A stretch of DNA of 49,912 nucleotides from Oscillospiraceae bacterium (GTDB lineage Bacteria > Bacillota_A > Clostridia > Oscillospirales > Oscillospiraceae): assembly GCA_017505505.1 (NCBI GenBank), contig JAFVPA010000020.1, positions 1-49,912 of the forward strand. Direction: 5' to 3'. The notes beneath the pieces were generated by a model that was given only the letters and a program-made list of their open reading frames with translations, searched no databases and was not told where the DNA came from. Below, one piece after another: positions 14,852 through 23,561 of this stretch (positions are counted from its first letter, which is position 1; each line of letters opens with the position of its first letter). The position numbers were made by a program, and so were the translations under genes.

Positions 14852-15346
14852 TCATTTTTTTATCTTGAACCGCCAGAGCCGGTCCTGGTCCTCCTGGCTG
14901 GCGTAGCCGATGCCTACCCGCTTATCCAGGGCAATCTCACACCGGAAGCCGTCGTCTTCGATCCAGAGTTCTTCGGAGGTTACGGCGCTTTTTCGGTTCA
15001 GTTCTCCGGTAATTCCCAGCTTTTTGGTCAGCTTTCCGGGGCCTTCCGCATCCACGCAGGCCCGGATCAAAACGCCCTGGGGATCGTCCACATCTCCGGT
15101 GATGATGTTCAGCAGCCAGTGGACACCGTAACACAGGTAAACATAGATGGTGCCTGCGTCAGCATAGAGCACCTCCGTCCGTTTGGTGCGGCCCTTGTGG
15201 GCGTGGCAGGCGGTGTCCGCTTCGCCGCAGTAGGCTTCGGTCTCTGAGATCCGCAGCCGCTGTCCCTGATGGACCAGTACCTTACCCACCAGATCCCGGG
15301 CTACCTCCAGACAGGGACGGTGGTAGAATTCATAAGCAAGCCGCAT
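14852..15346 (-). CDS. 3-methyladenine DNA glycosylase (AAG/MPG family)
   Basis: A 164-residue DNA repair glycosylase of the mammalian-type MPG/Bacillus Aag family, which removes alkylated and deaminated purines. The catalytic glutamate motif is present (RISETEAYCGEADTACHA), along with VYLCYGVHWLLNI and the DNA-binding core. It is somewhat shorter than the usual 190-200 residues but both family ends are present. The start at 15346 follows AAGGAGGG; a longer start at 15373 would cover that site. It leads a two-gene unit with the small membrane protein. Confidence 0.9.
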   Translation of the reverse strand: MRLAYEFYHRPCLEVARDLVGKVLVHQGQRLRISETEAYCGEADTACHAHKGRTKRTEVLYADAGTIYVYLCYGVHWLLNIITGDVDDPQGVLIRACVDAEGPGKLTKKLGITGELNRKSAVTSEELWIEDDGFRCEIALDKRVGIGYASQEDQDRLWRFKIKK

Positions 15347-15404
15347 GGAAGTCCCTCCTTTTAGGAATATCATAGCATATTGGATTGGGATTGGGAAGAA
15401 AAAT

Positions 15405-15600
15405 GTAGTTTAGCGTACCATCAAAAGATAGATGTCATTGCGAACCAGCGCGCACGCTGGTGTGGCAATCCCCATCAAATGTCCGCACAGAACCGAAAAA
15501 CGATAGATATAGGAAACTTGTGGGAGATTGCCACACCAGTCTGAGGACTGGTTCGCAATGACATCTCTTTTTCAATGGTACACTAAACGATAATTTACAT
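15405..15600. repeat. MITE-like palindromic element
   Basis: Terminal inverted repeats GTTTAGCGTACCAT (15408-15421) and ATGGTACACTAAAC (15575-15588). Inside, a second inverted pair: GATGTCATTGCGAACCAG... near 15431 and the complementary ...CTGGTTCGCAATGACATC near 15548, each unit ending in a CACACCAG-type stem. No coding capacity. The outer ends resemble those of the elements at 12971 and 32969. It occupies much of the 411-base gene-free stretch 15347-15758; the remainder holds only the candidate promoter at 15666. Confidence 0.85.
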
Positions 15601-15665
15601 GATCTCTCAGCCAAATTGCCTACCAGGCCTTGAAAATGAGGGACATTTTCTGTTAGTTTTTCATA

Positions 15666-15694
15666 TTGTATTCCAGCCGGGAAAATGGTACTAT
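15666..15694 (+). promoter_or_regulatory. Candidate promoter of the phosphoglycerate mutase-serC region
   Basis: TTGTAT (15666-15671), 17-base spacer, TACTAT (15689-15694). The -35 is weak. Confidence 0.45.
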
Positions 15695-15758
15695 ATTGCA
15701 ATACTGTATACATTTGTTTTTCTATCACGGACAAAGGTGTGACAGAAGGAGAGAGGTT

Positions 15759-16961
15759 ATGAAATATATCGTAGTTTTGGGCGACGGCATGTCCGATGAG
15801 CCCGTGGAGGCCCTGCAGGGTAAGACCCCCCTGGAAGTGGCCGCGACTCCCGAAATGGACGACCTGGCCTGCAAAGGTGAGCTGGGCATGGTCCAGAATG
15901 TCCCCGCCGGTATGTCTCCCGGCAGTGAAGTTGCCAATCTGTCTGTTATGGGTTATGACCCCCTGACGGATTTTACCGGACGGTCTCCCCTGGAAGCTCT
16001 CAGTGTGGGCGTGGAGATGGAACCGGATGATATTATTTTCCGCTGTAACGTTGTAACCCTGACCGAGGAAGAACCCTACGCGGAGAAGACCATCGTTGAC
16101 CACAGCTCCGGTGAGATCCCGACTTCTGAGGCTGACCAGCTGATGGAAGCCATCCGGGAAGCGTTTAATAACGAAGAATTCCAGTTCTATACCGGAACCA
16201 GTTACCGCCATATCATGGTCTGGAAGCATGGCCGGATGTCCCATCTGGAGCCGCCCCATGACCATCTGACCCAGAAGGCCGGTCCCTGGCTTCCTGAGGA
16301 AACCGTCCTGCGGGAGTTCATGGAGAAGAGCTTTGACATTCTGAACAATCATCCTGTGAATCAGAAGCGGGCCGCTGAGGGCAAGCGGAAGGCCAACTCC
16401 CTGTGGTACTGGGGTGCCGGTACCAAGCCCCATATCGGCAGCTTTGAGAAGAAGACCGGCCTGAAGGGCGCTATGATCTCTGCCGTGGACCTGCTGAAGG
16501 GTATCGCTGTGGGTGCAGAAATGCAGATCTGCCAGGTGGAGGGTGCCACCGGCTCCATCGACACCAACTACGAGGGCAAGGCCCAGGCGGCTATCGATTC
16601 CCTGCTGAAGGATGGCTGCGATTTTGCCTATATCCATGTGGAGGCCCCCGATGAGATGGGCCACCAGGGCGAGCTGGATCATAAGATCCTGGCTATCGAA
16701 GACCTGGACCGCCGCATCATCGCCCCCATCCGCCGGGCCATGGAAACTGCCGGAGAAGACTACCGGATGCTGGTGCTGCCGGACCATCCCACTCCCTTGA
16801 AGATCCGGACCCACAGCCCCGATCCGGTGCCTTATGTATATTATGACAGCACCAGGGAGCGCAAGTCCCTGGCCCATTACACCGAAGCCGAAGCCAAGGC
16901 CACCGGTATTTTTGAACCCAAGGGCCATAAACTGATGGAGCGGTTTTTGAAGGAATGCTAA
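15759..16961 (+). CDS. apgM: Cofactor-independent phosphoglycerate mutase, archaeal (ApgM) type
   Basis: A 400-residue alkaline-phosphatase-superfamily mutase interconverting 3- and 2-phosphoglycerate. The N-terminus MKYIVVLGDGMSDEP carries the first metal-binding aspartate; NLSVMGYDP near residue 60 carries the predicted nucleophilic serine. Later metal ligands are in HVEAPDEMGHQGE and LPDHPTPLKIRTH. The length and order fit the archaeal-type iPGM, not the 510-residue GpmI. It lies just upstream of serC, which uses the pathway drawn from 3-phosphoglycerate, and is probably cotranscribed with it. The ATG at 15759 follows AGGAGAGAGG; the open frame extends upstream to 15666 without support. 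The stop codon overlaps a small inverted repeat. Confidence 0.92.
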   Translation: MKYIVVLGDGMSDEPVEALQGKTPLEVAATPEMDDLACKGELGMVQNVPAGMSPGSEVANLSVMGYDPLTDFTGRSPLEALSVGVEMEPDDIIFRCNVVTLTEEEPYAEKTIVDHSSGEIPTSEADQLMEAIREAFNNEEFQFYTGTSYRHIMVWKHGRMSHLEPPHDHLTQKAGPWLPEETVLREFMEKSFDILNNHPVNQKRAAEGKRKANSLWYWGAGTKPHIGSFEKKTGLKGAMISAVDLLKGIAVGAEMQICQVEGATGSIDTNYEGKAQAAIDSLLKDGCDFAYIHVEAPDEMGHQGELDHKILAIEDLDRRIIAPIRRAMETAGEDYRMLVLPDHPTPLKIRTHSPDPVPYVYYDSTRERKSLAHYTEAEAKATGIFEPKGHKLMERFLKEC

Positions 16962-17011
16962 ATGCAAAATGATAAATGCTAGATGATTTCATTAATTTAG
17001 CATTTAGCATT
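16954..17011. repeat. Small AATGCTAAAT inverted repeat, copy 1
   Basis: Perfect 10-base arms AATGCTAAAT (16954-16963) and ATTTAGCATT (17002-17011). The left arm contains the TAA stop of the preceding gene. A relative lies at 27571-27648, also over a stop codon. Confidence 0.7.
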
Positions 17012-17051
17012 CATAAAATGTGTTGATTTTTCGAAAAATGGAGGATACATT

Positions 17052-18134
17052 ATGTCCAGAGTATATAATTTCTCCGCAGGCCCTGCTGTCCTGCCGGAGT
17101 GTGTTTTGCAGGAAGCGGCTGCGGAAATGATGGATTACCGGGGCACCGGTATGTCCGTTATGGAAATGAGCCACCGCTCCAAGCCCTACCAGACCATCAT
17201 TGACGAGGCCGAAGCCGACCTGCGGACTCTGATGGGCATTCCCGAAAACTATAAGGTCCTGTTCATGCAGGGCGGTGCCAGCCAGCAGTTTGCGGCTGTG
17301 CCCATGAACCTGATGAAGAACAAGGTGGCCGACTATATCATCACCGGTGTCTGGGCCAAGAAGGCCTGGCAGGAGGCCCAGATGTACGGCCAGGCCAACG
17401 CCATCGCCTCTTCCGCCGACAAGACCTTCTCCTACATTCCCGACTGCTCTGATCTTCCCATCAGCGAGAATGCGGACTATGTCTATATCTGCGAGAACAA
17501 CACCATCTACGGCACCAAGTTCAAGGAACTGCCCAACACCAAGGGCAAGGACCTGGTGGCGGACGTTTCCTCCTGTTTCCTGTCTGAGCCTGTGGATGTG
17601 ACCAGGTATGGTATGCTCTACGGCGGTGTTCAGAAGAATATCGGCCCTGCCGGTGTGGTTATCGCCGTCATCCGGGATGATCTGATCACCGAGGATGTGC
17701 TCCCCGGTACCCCCACCATGCTGCGCTACAAGACCCACGCTGACAACGGCTCCATGTACAATACCCCTCCTGCCTACGGTATCTATATCTGCGGCAAGGT
17801 TTTCAAGTGGCTGCTGAACAACGGCGGTCTGGAAGAGATGGGCAAGTACAACGAGAAGAAGGCGGCCATCCTGTACGACTTCCTGGATGCAAGCGATATG
17901 TTCAAGGGCACCGTGGTGAAGAAGGACCGCTCTTTGATGAACGTGCCCTTTGTCACCGGCAATGCCGAGCTGGATGCCAAGTTTGTCAAGGCTTCCTCCG
18001 AGGCTGGCTTCGCCAACCTGAAGGGTCACCGCTCTGTGGGCGGCATGCGGGCCAGCATCTACAACGCCATGCCCATGGAAGGCGTGGAAAAGCTGGTCCA
18101 GTTCATGGAGAAGTTTGAGAAGGAAAACCGATAA
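17052..18134 (+). CDS. serC: Phosphoserine aminotransferase
   Basis: A 360-residue PLP enzyme converting 3-phosphohydroxypyruvate and glutamate to 3-phosphoserine, step two of serine synthesis. The N-terminal YNFSAGPAVLPECVL is diagnostic. The PLP-binding lysine lies in YGGVQKNIGPAG; FMQGGASQQFAAVP forms the phosphate-binding loop and GHRSVGGMRASIYNA the C-terminal substrate region. The length is standard. The ATG at 17052 follows ATGGAGGATAC. serA follows after a REP pair, giving the order phosphoglycerate mutase, serC, serA; no serB is present in the window. Confidence 0.96.
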   Translation: MSRVYNFSAGPAVLPECVLQEAAAEMMDYRGTGMSVMEMSHRSKPYQTIIDEAEADLRTLMGIPENYKVLFMQGGASQQFAAVPMNLMKNKVADYIITGVWAKKAWQEAQMYGQANAIASSADKTFSYIPDCSDLPISENADYVYICENNTIYGTKFKELPNTKGKDLVADVSSCFLSEPVDVTRYGMLYGGVQKNIGPAGVVIAVIRDDLITEDVLPGTPTMLRYKTHADNGSMYNTPPAYGIYICGKVFKWLLNNGGLEEMGKYNEKKAAILYDFLDASDMFKGTVVKKDRSLMNVPFVTGNAELDAKFVKASSEAGFANLKGHRSVGGMRASIYNAMPMEGVEKLVQFMEKFEKENR

Positions 18135-18140
18135 TTCAGG

Positions 18141-18276
18141 TGTAGGGCGGGGTCATGACCCCGCCGACGCACTGCCAAATCAAGTAAGTGTTGTTTTTTG
18201 ATTGTGTAGGTTTTGCTTCTATCAGACCCGGTCCGGTTTTACGACCTGGTCGGCGGGGTCATGACCCCGCCCTACA
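18141..18276. repeat. Paired GTAGGG palindromic repeat (REP-like), copy 4
   Basis: Inverted units TGTAGGGCGGGGTCATGA... (from 18141) and ...CATGACCCCGCCCTACA (to 18276), each with an internal GGGGTCATGACCCC palindrome. It begins six bases after the serC stop and ends 51 bases before serA. Confidence 0.88.
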
Positions 18277-18327
18277 GTGTTTCATTTTAATAGCATTGCC
18301 TGCAAACTAACGAAAAGAGGAATATCC

Positions 18328-19491
18328 ATGTATAACATTCACTATTTAAATAAGATCTCCGAGCAGGGTACCGCCCTGTGGACGGAGGATTTTGCTTTGA
18401 CCGATGACATCAATGCCGCCGACGGCATTCTGGTCCGCAGTGCCAGCATGCATGACATGCATCTGCCCGAAAACCTGCTGGCCGTGGCCCGGGCCGGTGC
18501 CGGTGTCAACAATATCCCCCTGACCAGCTGTGCGGAAGAGGGTGTCGTGGTCTTCAATACCCCCGGTGCCAATGCCCGCAGTGTTATGGAGCTGACCCTG
18601 TGCGGTATGCTGCTGGCCAGCCGCGACATTGTCGGCGGCATCAACTGGGTCCAGTCCATCAAGGGCAGCTCTGAGATCGGCCGCCTGGTGGAGAAGGGCA
18701 AGTCCCAGTTTGCCGGTCATGAGATCTACGGCAAGAAGCTGGGTATTATCGGCCTGGGCGCCATTGGCGGCCCTCTGGCCAACCGGGCCAGAAAGCTGGG
18801 CATGGATGTTTACGGCTGTGACCCCCACATCTCCGTGGAAGCTGCCTGGCATCTGGATCGTCACGTCCAGCGCGTCAAGACCCGGGAGGAGATCTACGCC
18901 AACTGCGATGTGATCACCCTCCATGTGCCCCTGCTGGACAGCACCAAGAAGATGATCAACGCTGAGGCCCTGTCCAAGATGAAGGATGGCGTCATCATTC
19001 TGAACTTTGCCCGTGACCTGCTGGTGGACGACGACGCCATGGCTGAGGCTCTGGCTTCCGGCAAGGTTAGTCGTTATGTGACCGATTTCCCCAATGAGAA
19101 GACCGCCAACATGCCCGGCTGCATCGCGATCCCCCACCTGGGTGCATCCACCGAGGAGTCCGAGGATAACTGCGCCAAGATGGCAGTCAAGCAGATGATG
19201 GATTATCTGGAGAACGGCAACATCGTCAACTCCGTGAACTATCCCAACTGTGACATGGGTGTCTGCCAGGCTGCGGGCCGTATCACCATCCTGCACCGAA
19301 ACATCCCCAACTCCCTGGGCCGCTTCACCGCAGCCATCGCCGCCGACAATGTGAACATCGACGGCCTGATGAACAAGAGCCGGGGTGAATACGCCTACAC
19401 TATGCTGGACTTTGACCAGCATCCTTCCCAGGCCGTGGTCGACCACCTGAAGCAGGTGGAAGGTGTTCTGCGGGTCCGTGTAATTAAATAA
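18328..19491 (+). CDS. serA: D-3-phosphoglycerate dehydrogenase
   Basis: A 387-residue NAD-dependent enzyme oxidising 3-phosphoglycerate to 3-phosphohydroxypyruvate, the first step of serine synthesis. The Rossmann motif GLGAIGGPLANRA sits near residue 145; the catalytic residues are the Arg in NFARDLLVDDDA, a Glu in the nucleotide domain and the His in IPHLGASTEES. The last 70 residues look like an ACT domain (IDGLMNKSRGEYAYTMLDFD), which in relatives binds serine as feedback inhibitor. The size matches the short SerA type with one ACT domain. The ATG at 18328 follows AAAAGAGG. Confidence 0.95.
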   Translation: MYNIHYLNKISEQGTALWTEDFALTDDINAADGILVRSASMHDMHLPENLLAVARAGAGVNNIPLTSCAEEGVVVFNTPGANARSVMELTLCGMLLASRDIVGGINWVQSIKGSSEIGRLVEKGKSQFAGHEIYGKKLGIIGLGAIGGPLANRARKLGMDVYGCDPHISVEAAWHLDRHVQRVKTREEIYANCDVITLHVPLLDSTKKMINAEALSKMKDGVIILNFARDLLVDDDAMAEALASGKVSRYVTDFPNEKTANMPGCIAIPHLGASTEESEDNCAKMAVKQMMDYLENGNIVNSVNYPNCDMGVCQAAGRITILHRNIPNSLGRFTAAIAADNVNIDGLMNKSRGEYAYTMLDFDQHPSQAVVDHLKQVEGVLRVRVIK

Positions 19492-19500
19492 TGAGAAAAA

Positions 19501-19591
19501 TGCAGGGCGGAGGCTTGCCTCCGCCGGGCAGTAACGGTTTTGCGTGTGCAAATGTTGCGACTGCCCGGCGGGGACAGGTCCCCGCCCTACA
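19501..19591. repeat. Paired GTAGGG palindromic repeat (REP-like), copy 5
   Basis: Units TGCAGGGCGGAGGCTTG... (from 19501) and ...GGTCCCCGCCCTACA (to 19591), inverted to each other; starts nine bases after the serA stop. Confidence 0.85.
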
Positions 19592-19675
19592 TTGTGTTTG
19601 TGTGTAAACTTTCTGTGAAACAGCTGGAATCATTCCGTTTGGCATGGTATAGTTACAAAAAAGGAGGGAATTGCC

Positions 19676-20473
19676 ATGAAAGGAAAGAGTACAGTCAAGA
19701 TAGGCCTGTTGGTAGTATTTTTATCCGTTGCCCTGTATATCGGCGACATGTTTCTGGGAAATCCCATTTCCTATGGCATCGTAAAATGGCATTCCCAGCG
19801 GTACTTGCAGGAGACCTATCCCCAATGGGACCTTCGGGTGGACAGCATTTACCATGACTGGTACAGCGGTGGCGGCTATAATGTCCGGGTTGTCAGCGAT
19901 ACCAGCCGGGATACCCGGTTTGAACTGGCCTATGGGCGGCTGGGAAAGCTCCACTGGGATGGCTATGAAATGATGGTGGCCTCCGGGCGGTCCACTCTGA
20001 GCCGGCTTTATGACGAATACGACGCGCTGGTTGCGGATGCGCTGAAGGGCGTTTATGATTCCAAGGGCCGGAAGGCAGGCCTGTATGTGGTGGATGAATA
20101 CACCGGGGAACCGGGGCTGCTGTCTGTTGGCATCGATATGGCGCAGCTGGAACTGGATGCGGATTACGATGTTGCTGCATTGGGCACGCAATACGGCTAT
20201 CTGGATGTGAGCCTGTATGTGGCGGCAGAGGACCTGAATACGGAGGTGGCCGCGCAGCGGCTGCTGGAAATAAAAAGGGCCATGGAGACGGCCGGGGTGG
20301 GCTATGCCCGGATCGACCTGTTTATGACCGTGGAAGACGGCAAGGACCCCAATGCCTCTCTGGGCATTCACAGCATTACCCCAGCCGACCTGGAAGCAGA
20401 GAATGTGCCTGCCCGGTTGGAAGAAGTGCGCCTGGAACAGTTGGACTACTGGAACGGACCGAAAACAGAATAA
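19676..20473 (+). CDS. Membrane-anchored hypothetical protein (YfjL-like)
   Basis: A 265-residue protein with one N-terminal membrane segment (residues 8-28) and an extracytoplasmic domain. I do not recognise a function. The segment QRYLQETYPQWDLRVDSIYHD and the following G-Y-x-V stretch resemble the N-terminal domain of YfjL-like proteins of Firmicutes, which are uncharacterised. There are no cysteines or obvious catalytic motifs. The start follows AAAGGAGGG. It stands alone between a REP pair and a terminator. Confidence 0.75.
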   Translation: MKGKSTVKIGLLVVFLSVALYIGDMFLGNPISYGIVKWHSQRYLQETYPQWDLRVDSIYHDWYSGGGYNVRVVSDTSRDTRFELAYGRLGKLHWDGYEMMVASGRSTLSRLYDEYDALVADALKGVYDSKGRKAGLYVVDEYTGEPGLLSVGIDMAQLELDADYDVAALGTQYGYLDVSLYVAAEDLNTEVAAQRLLEIKRAMETAGVGYARIDLFMTVEDGKDPNASLGIHSITPADLEAENVPARLEEVRLEQLDYWNGPKTE

Positions 20474-20479
20474 CCTGAT

Positions 20480-20513
20480 AAAAGACTCCCGCCGTCCTTC
20501 GGACAGCGGGAGT
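20480..20513 (-). terminator. Terminator of the aldo/keto reductase gene
   Basis: Stem ACTCCCGC...GCGGGAGT with an inner GTCC/GGAC, followed on the minus strand by CTTTTATC. It also lies 11 bases after the convergent hypothetical gene and may serve both. Confidence 0.75.
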
Positions 20514-20521
20514 TCTGCACT

Positions 20522-21529
20522 TTATTCGCCGAAATGTTCGGCAACTTTCTTCAGCATTTCCCGGATGGGCAGGTTGTAGGGGCAGCGGTCTTCGCAGGCA
20601 CCGCAGCCAATGCAGTCGCTGGCATGCTTATCCATGGCGGCGTAGCGGCCCTTAGCCCACTCACCCAGGCCGTAGCGCAGCAGGTAGCCGTCGAACAGGA
20701 AGGCAGCGGAAATATTAATGCCCGCGGCGCAGGGCTGGCAGTAGTTGCAGCGGCGGCAGAAGTTGGTGCCCAGCTGGTTTCGAATCTCCAGGAAAGCAGC
20801 CTTTTCTTCTGCGGTGATGGGGGAGGTGTCGGAAGCGGCGGCAATGTTCTGCGTCAGTTCCGCAGGGTCAGCCATGCCGGGAATGACAACGGTAACATTG
20901 TCGTTGGCGCAGATATAGCGCAGGGCCAAGGTGGCATTCTCAATGGCACCGCCAGCCAGGGGCTTCATGTCAATGAACCCGATATTCCGCTTGGCGGCTT
21001 CGGCGATGAGCTTCTCCGCCTGAGTCTCCACGATGTTATAGGGGAACATGAAGGTCTCCACCCAGTCAAAATCCAGGGCCATCTTGAAGGTGTCCAGAGA
21101 GTGGGAGGTCAGACCAATGTGGCCGATTTTTCCCGCGGCCTTGGCTTCCAGCAGGGCTTCCAGGGCGCCGCCGGGAGCCATGACCTGCTCCACCTGTGCG
21201 GGCGTGGCGTTATGTACCTGATACAGGTCGATGTAGTCAGTGCGCAGATTTTTCAGACTGATGTCAATGTCTGCGGCCATGGCCTCTTTGGTGCGGGCCA
21301 TGCTCTTGGTGGCGATAATGAAATCCTCCCGGATGCCTTCCAGGGCGTAGCCCAGATATTCCTCGCTGACGGTATAGCCCCGGGCAGTGTCGATGAAATT
21401 TACACCGGCTTCCTTCAGCTGGTGCATCAGCACCTTGGTGCCTTCTGCGTCAATGCGCTGGATGGGGATGCCGCCGAAGCCCAGTCGGGAGATCTTCAGA
21501 CCGGTTTTTCCCAGTACACGGTATTCCAT
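20522..21529 (-). CDS. Aldo/keto reductase with C-terminal 4Fe-4S ferredoxin domain
   Basis: A 335-residue protein. Residues 1 to about 250 are an aldo/keto reductase barrel: EYRVLGKTGLKISRLGFGG, catalytic Asp and Tyr in DTARGYTVSEEYLG, Lys in IIATKS and His in YQVHNA. The C-terminus carries two cysteine clusters, CRRCNYCQPC and CIGCGACEDRCPYNLP, the second a standard 4Fe-4S motif. Such fusions are common in anaerobes and probably exchange electrons with ferredoxin besides NAD(P)H; substrates are unknown. The ATG at 21529 follows GGAGGT. It is a single gene, divergent from the SDR gene. Confidence 0.92.
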   Translation of the reverse strand: MEYRVLGKTGLKISRLGFGGIPIQRIDAEGTKVLMHQLKEAGVNFIDTARGYTVSEEYLGYALEGIREDFIIATKSMARTKEAMAADIDISLKNLRTDYIDLYQVHNATPAQVEQVMAPGGALEALLEAKAAGKIGHIGLTSHSLDTFKMALDFDWVETFMFPYNIVETQAEKLIAEAAKRNIGFIDMKPLAGGAIENATLALRYICANDNVTVVIPGMADPAELTQNIAAASDTSPITAEEKAAFLEIRNQLGTNFCRRCNYCQPCAAGINISAAFLFDGYLLRYGLGEWAKGRYAAMDKHASDCIGCGACEDRCPYNLPIREMLKKVAEHFGE

Positions 21530-21561
21530 AAGTGTTACCTCCAAAGTTTCTTATTTTTACC

Positions 21562-21590
21562 AGTATACAGCATTTTTGCCAAAAAAACAA
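21562..21590 (-). promoter_or_regulatory. Sigma-A promoter of the aldo/keto reductase gene
   Basis: On the minus strand, TTGTTT (21585-21590), 17-base spacer, TATACT (21562-21567). Confidence 0.65.
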
Positions 21591-21630
21591 GATGGTTACT
21601 GGGTAAAAGGAAGAATCTGTATCGATTCCC

Positions 21631-21659
21631 TTGCGAAATAAAAACATCGGCGGTATAAT
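21631..21659 (+). promoter_or_regulatory. Sigma-A promoter of the SDR gene
   Basis: TTGCGA (21631-21636), 17-base spacer, perfect TATAAT (21654-21659). Confidence 0.78.
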
Positions 21660-21701
21660 ATTATCAATCGATTTAATTTAAGGAATAAAGGAGTCTTTGA
21701 A

Positions 21702-22556
21702 ATGGAGAAAAACGTATTGCAGACCGATCTGAGCGGTAAGGTCGCTGTGGTCACCGGTGCCGGCGGTGTCCTGTGCAGCTATCTGGCCAAGGTCCTGGCC
21801 CGGGCCGGAGCCAAGGTGGCCTTGGTGAACCGTTCTGATGCAGCTATCAATCAGTATGCCGCAGAGATCATCGCTGAGGGCGGCGTTGCCAAGGCCTACA
21901 AGGGCAATGTTCTGAGCAAGGAAGATATGGAGCGGATCGCCGATCAGGTCATGGCTGATCTGGGCCCCTGCGACATTCTGCTCAACGGTGCCGGCGGCAA
22001 CAATGCCCGGGCACAGACCGACAAGGAATATTACGAGCCCGGTGATCTGGACCGTGAGGATATTAAAACCTTCTTTGATCTGGATGACGAAGGCGTCAAC
22101 ATGTGCTTCGATCTGAACTACAACGGCACCCTGATTCCCACCCAGGCCTTTGCCAAGCACATGGTGAAAAATGGCGGCGGCAACATCATCAACATCTCTT
22201 CCATGAATGCTTTCCTGCCTCTGACCAAGATCCCTGCTTACTCCGGTGCCAAGGCGGCTGTTTCCAACTTCACCCAGTGGCTGGCTGTCCACTTCAGCAA
22301 GTGCAATATCCGTGTCAACGCCATCGCTCCCGGCTTCTTTGCTTCCAAGCAGAATGAGAAGCTGCTGTTCAATGAGGACGGCACTCCCACCGCCCGTACC
22401 GGCAAGATCCTGGCCGGTACCCCCATGGGCCGCTTTGGCAAGACCGAAGAGCTGGCCGGTGGCCTGCTGTTCCTGCTGGACGACAAGGCGGCCGGTTTCA
22501 TCACCGGTGTGGTGCTGCCCATTGATGGCGGCTTCAGCGCCTACAGCGGTGTGTAA
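21702..22556 (+). CDS. SDR family oxidoreductase, D-mannonate oxidoreductase (UxuB/YjmF)-like
   Basis: A 284-residue short-chain dehydrogenase. It has the nucleotide-binding VVTGAGGVLCSYLA, the catalytic Ser in INISSMNAF and the YSGAK Tyr-Lys pair, and the C-terminal VVLPIDGGFSAYSGV. Overall shape and the insertion GGNNARAQTDKEYYEPGDL are like the SDR-type fructuronate/D-mannonate oxidoreductases of Firmicutes, which reduce D-fructuronate in glucuronate breakdown. No other hexuronate gene is nearby, so the substrate is unproven. It is single, with a good promoter and terminator, and its codon bias suggests strong expression. Confidence 0.85.
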   Translation: MEKNVLQTDLSGKVAVVTGAGGVLCSYLAKVLARAGAKVALVNRSDAAINQYAAEIIAEGGVAKAYKGNVLSKEDMERIADQVMADLGPCDILLNGAGGNNARAQTDKEYYEPGDLDREDIKTFFDLDDEGVNMCFDLNYNGTLIPTQAFAKHMVKNGGGNIINISSMNAFLPLTKIPAYSGAKAAVSNFTQWLAVHFSKCNIRVNAIAPGFFASKQNEKLLFNEDGTPTARTGKILAGTPMGRFGKTEELAGGLLFLLDDKAAGFITGVVLPIDGGFSAYSGV

Positions 22557-22570
22557 ATTCCATAACGAAA

Positions 22571-22595
22571 GGGCCGGCGAAAGCCGGCCCTTTTT
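22571..22595 (+). terminator. Terminator after the SDR gene
   Basis: Perfect 8-bp stem GGGCCGGC/GCCGGCCC, GAAA loop, TTTTT tail. It stands three bases beyond the convergent proC stop, where its minus-strand U-tract is weak. Confidence 0.92.
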
Positions 22596-22598
22596 ATG

Positions 22599-23384
22599 CT
22601 ATTTACCCATTTCCTTATTCCGCTCATAGGTGGCGATGACGCAATCCATGGCGGCGGCCCGGAAGGCGTGCGCTTCCAGGGCCCGCAGGCCGCAGATGGT
22701 GCTGCCCATGGGGGAGCAGACCGCGTCCTTCAGGGCACCGGGGTGTTTCTTGGTGGCCAGGTACATCTCGGCAGAACCGATCATGGTCATAGCGGCGTAT
22801 TCGTAAGCCTTATCCCGGGGGATGCCGCAGGTGACAGCACCGTCGGCCAGAGCTTCCAGGAAGACGTACATATAGGCAGGGCCGCTGCCGGAGATGGCGC
22901 TGGCGGCATCGATGAGCCGCTCCTCCAGGGCATCCATCATACCGCAGAAGCGCATGTCGTTGAGCCAGTCCTGCAAAGCGTCCTCCGTTACCAGATCGTT
23001 GCAGCAGTACTGGGTCACGCCCTTGCCGATGGCGGTGGGGGTGTTGGGCATGATCCGGATAACGGGAAGCCGGAACCCCACATAGTCTTCGATCTGCTGA
23101 ATTTCCACGCCGCCGGCCATGGTGATCAGCAGGGGCTTGTTCTCGGCCAGAGGCTGCTGAAGCTTTGCCAGCACATCCTTCATGAAGTAGGGCTTCACAG
23201 CCAGGAAGATCCGGTCGCAGGTGGCGGCGATGGTGGCATTGTCGGAATAGGTGATGTCTAGCTCCTGAGCGAGGGCCTTGCCCTTGCCGGAGCGGTCAGA
23301 AATGGCGATGTCTTTGGTAGCTTTGCTGACAGCCCTGGCGATGGCACCGCCCATATTGCCGCAGCCGATAAAACCGTATTTCAT
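22599..23384 (-). CDS. proC: Pyrroline-5-carboxylate reductase
   Basis: A 261-residue NAD(P)H enzyme reducing pyrroline-5-carboxylate to proline, the last step of proline synthesis. The Rossmann motif GFIGCGNMGGAIARA opens the protein; RIMPNTPTAIGKG and the substrate-binding SAISGSGPAYMYVFLEALADG are diagnostic. The start at 23384 follows GAAGGAG. It is last in the minus-strand order proB, proA, proC, with repeat elements between the genes. Confidence 0.95.
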   Translation of the reverse strand: MKYGFIGCGNMGGAIARAVSKATKDIAISDRSGKGKALAQELDITYSDNATIAATCDRIFLAVKPYFMKDVLAKLQQPLAENKPLLITMAGGVEIQQIEDYVGFRLPVIRIMPNTPTAIGKGVTQYCCNDLVTEDALQDWLNDMRFCGMMDALEERLIDAASAISGSGPAYMYVFLEALADGAVTCGIPRDKAYEYAAMTMIGSAEMYLATKKHPGALKDAVCSPMGSTICGLRALEAHAFRAAAMDCVIATYERNKEMGK

Positions 23385-23400
23385 AATAGTCTCCTTCTCG

Positions 23401-23534
23401 CCTCCCTCTCTGAGGGAGGTGTCAAAAATCTTTGATTTTTGACGGAGGGAGTGGGTGTTGAAACGTGACACACTCCCCCAGTCACGGCATACGCCGTGCC
23501 AGCCCCCTCAAAGAGGGGGCCAAGGCTGGCGCGA
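23401..23534. repeat. Multi-hairpin palindromic repeat between proC and proA
   Basis: A chain of hairpins: CCTCCCTCTCTGAGGGAGG (23401-23419), GTCAAAAATC/GATTTTTGAC (23420-23442), CACGGCATACGCCGTG and GCCCCCTCAAAGAGGGGGC, with a GCCAGCC/GGCTGGC outer stem. No coding capacity. The core resembles repeat cores with paired CTCCC...GGGAG stems, as at 32989. It sits right behind the proC ribosome-binding site in a coding operon. Confidence 0.85.
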
Positions 23535-23561
23535 ATTCAGTTTTCGGTGATTTGGATAAGA

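Noticed and set aside
15405..15600. Insertion sequence
   Set aside because: There are terminal inverted repeats but no transposase frame; it is too short and palindromic throughout, fitting a MITE.
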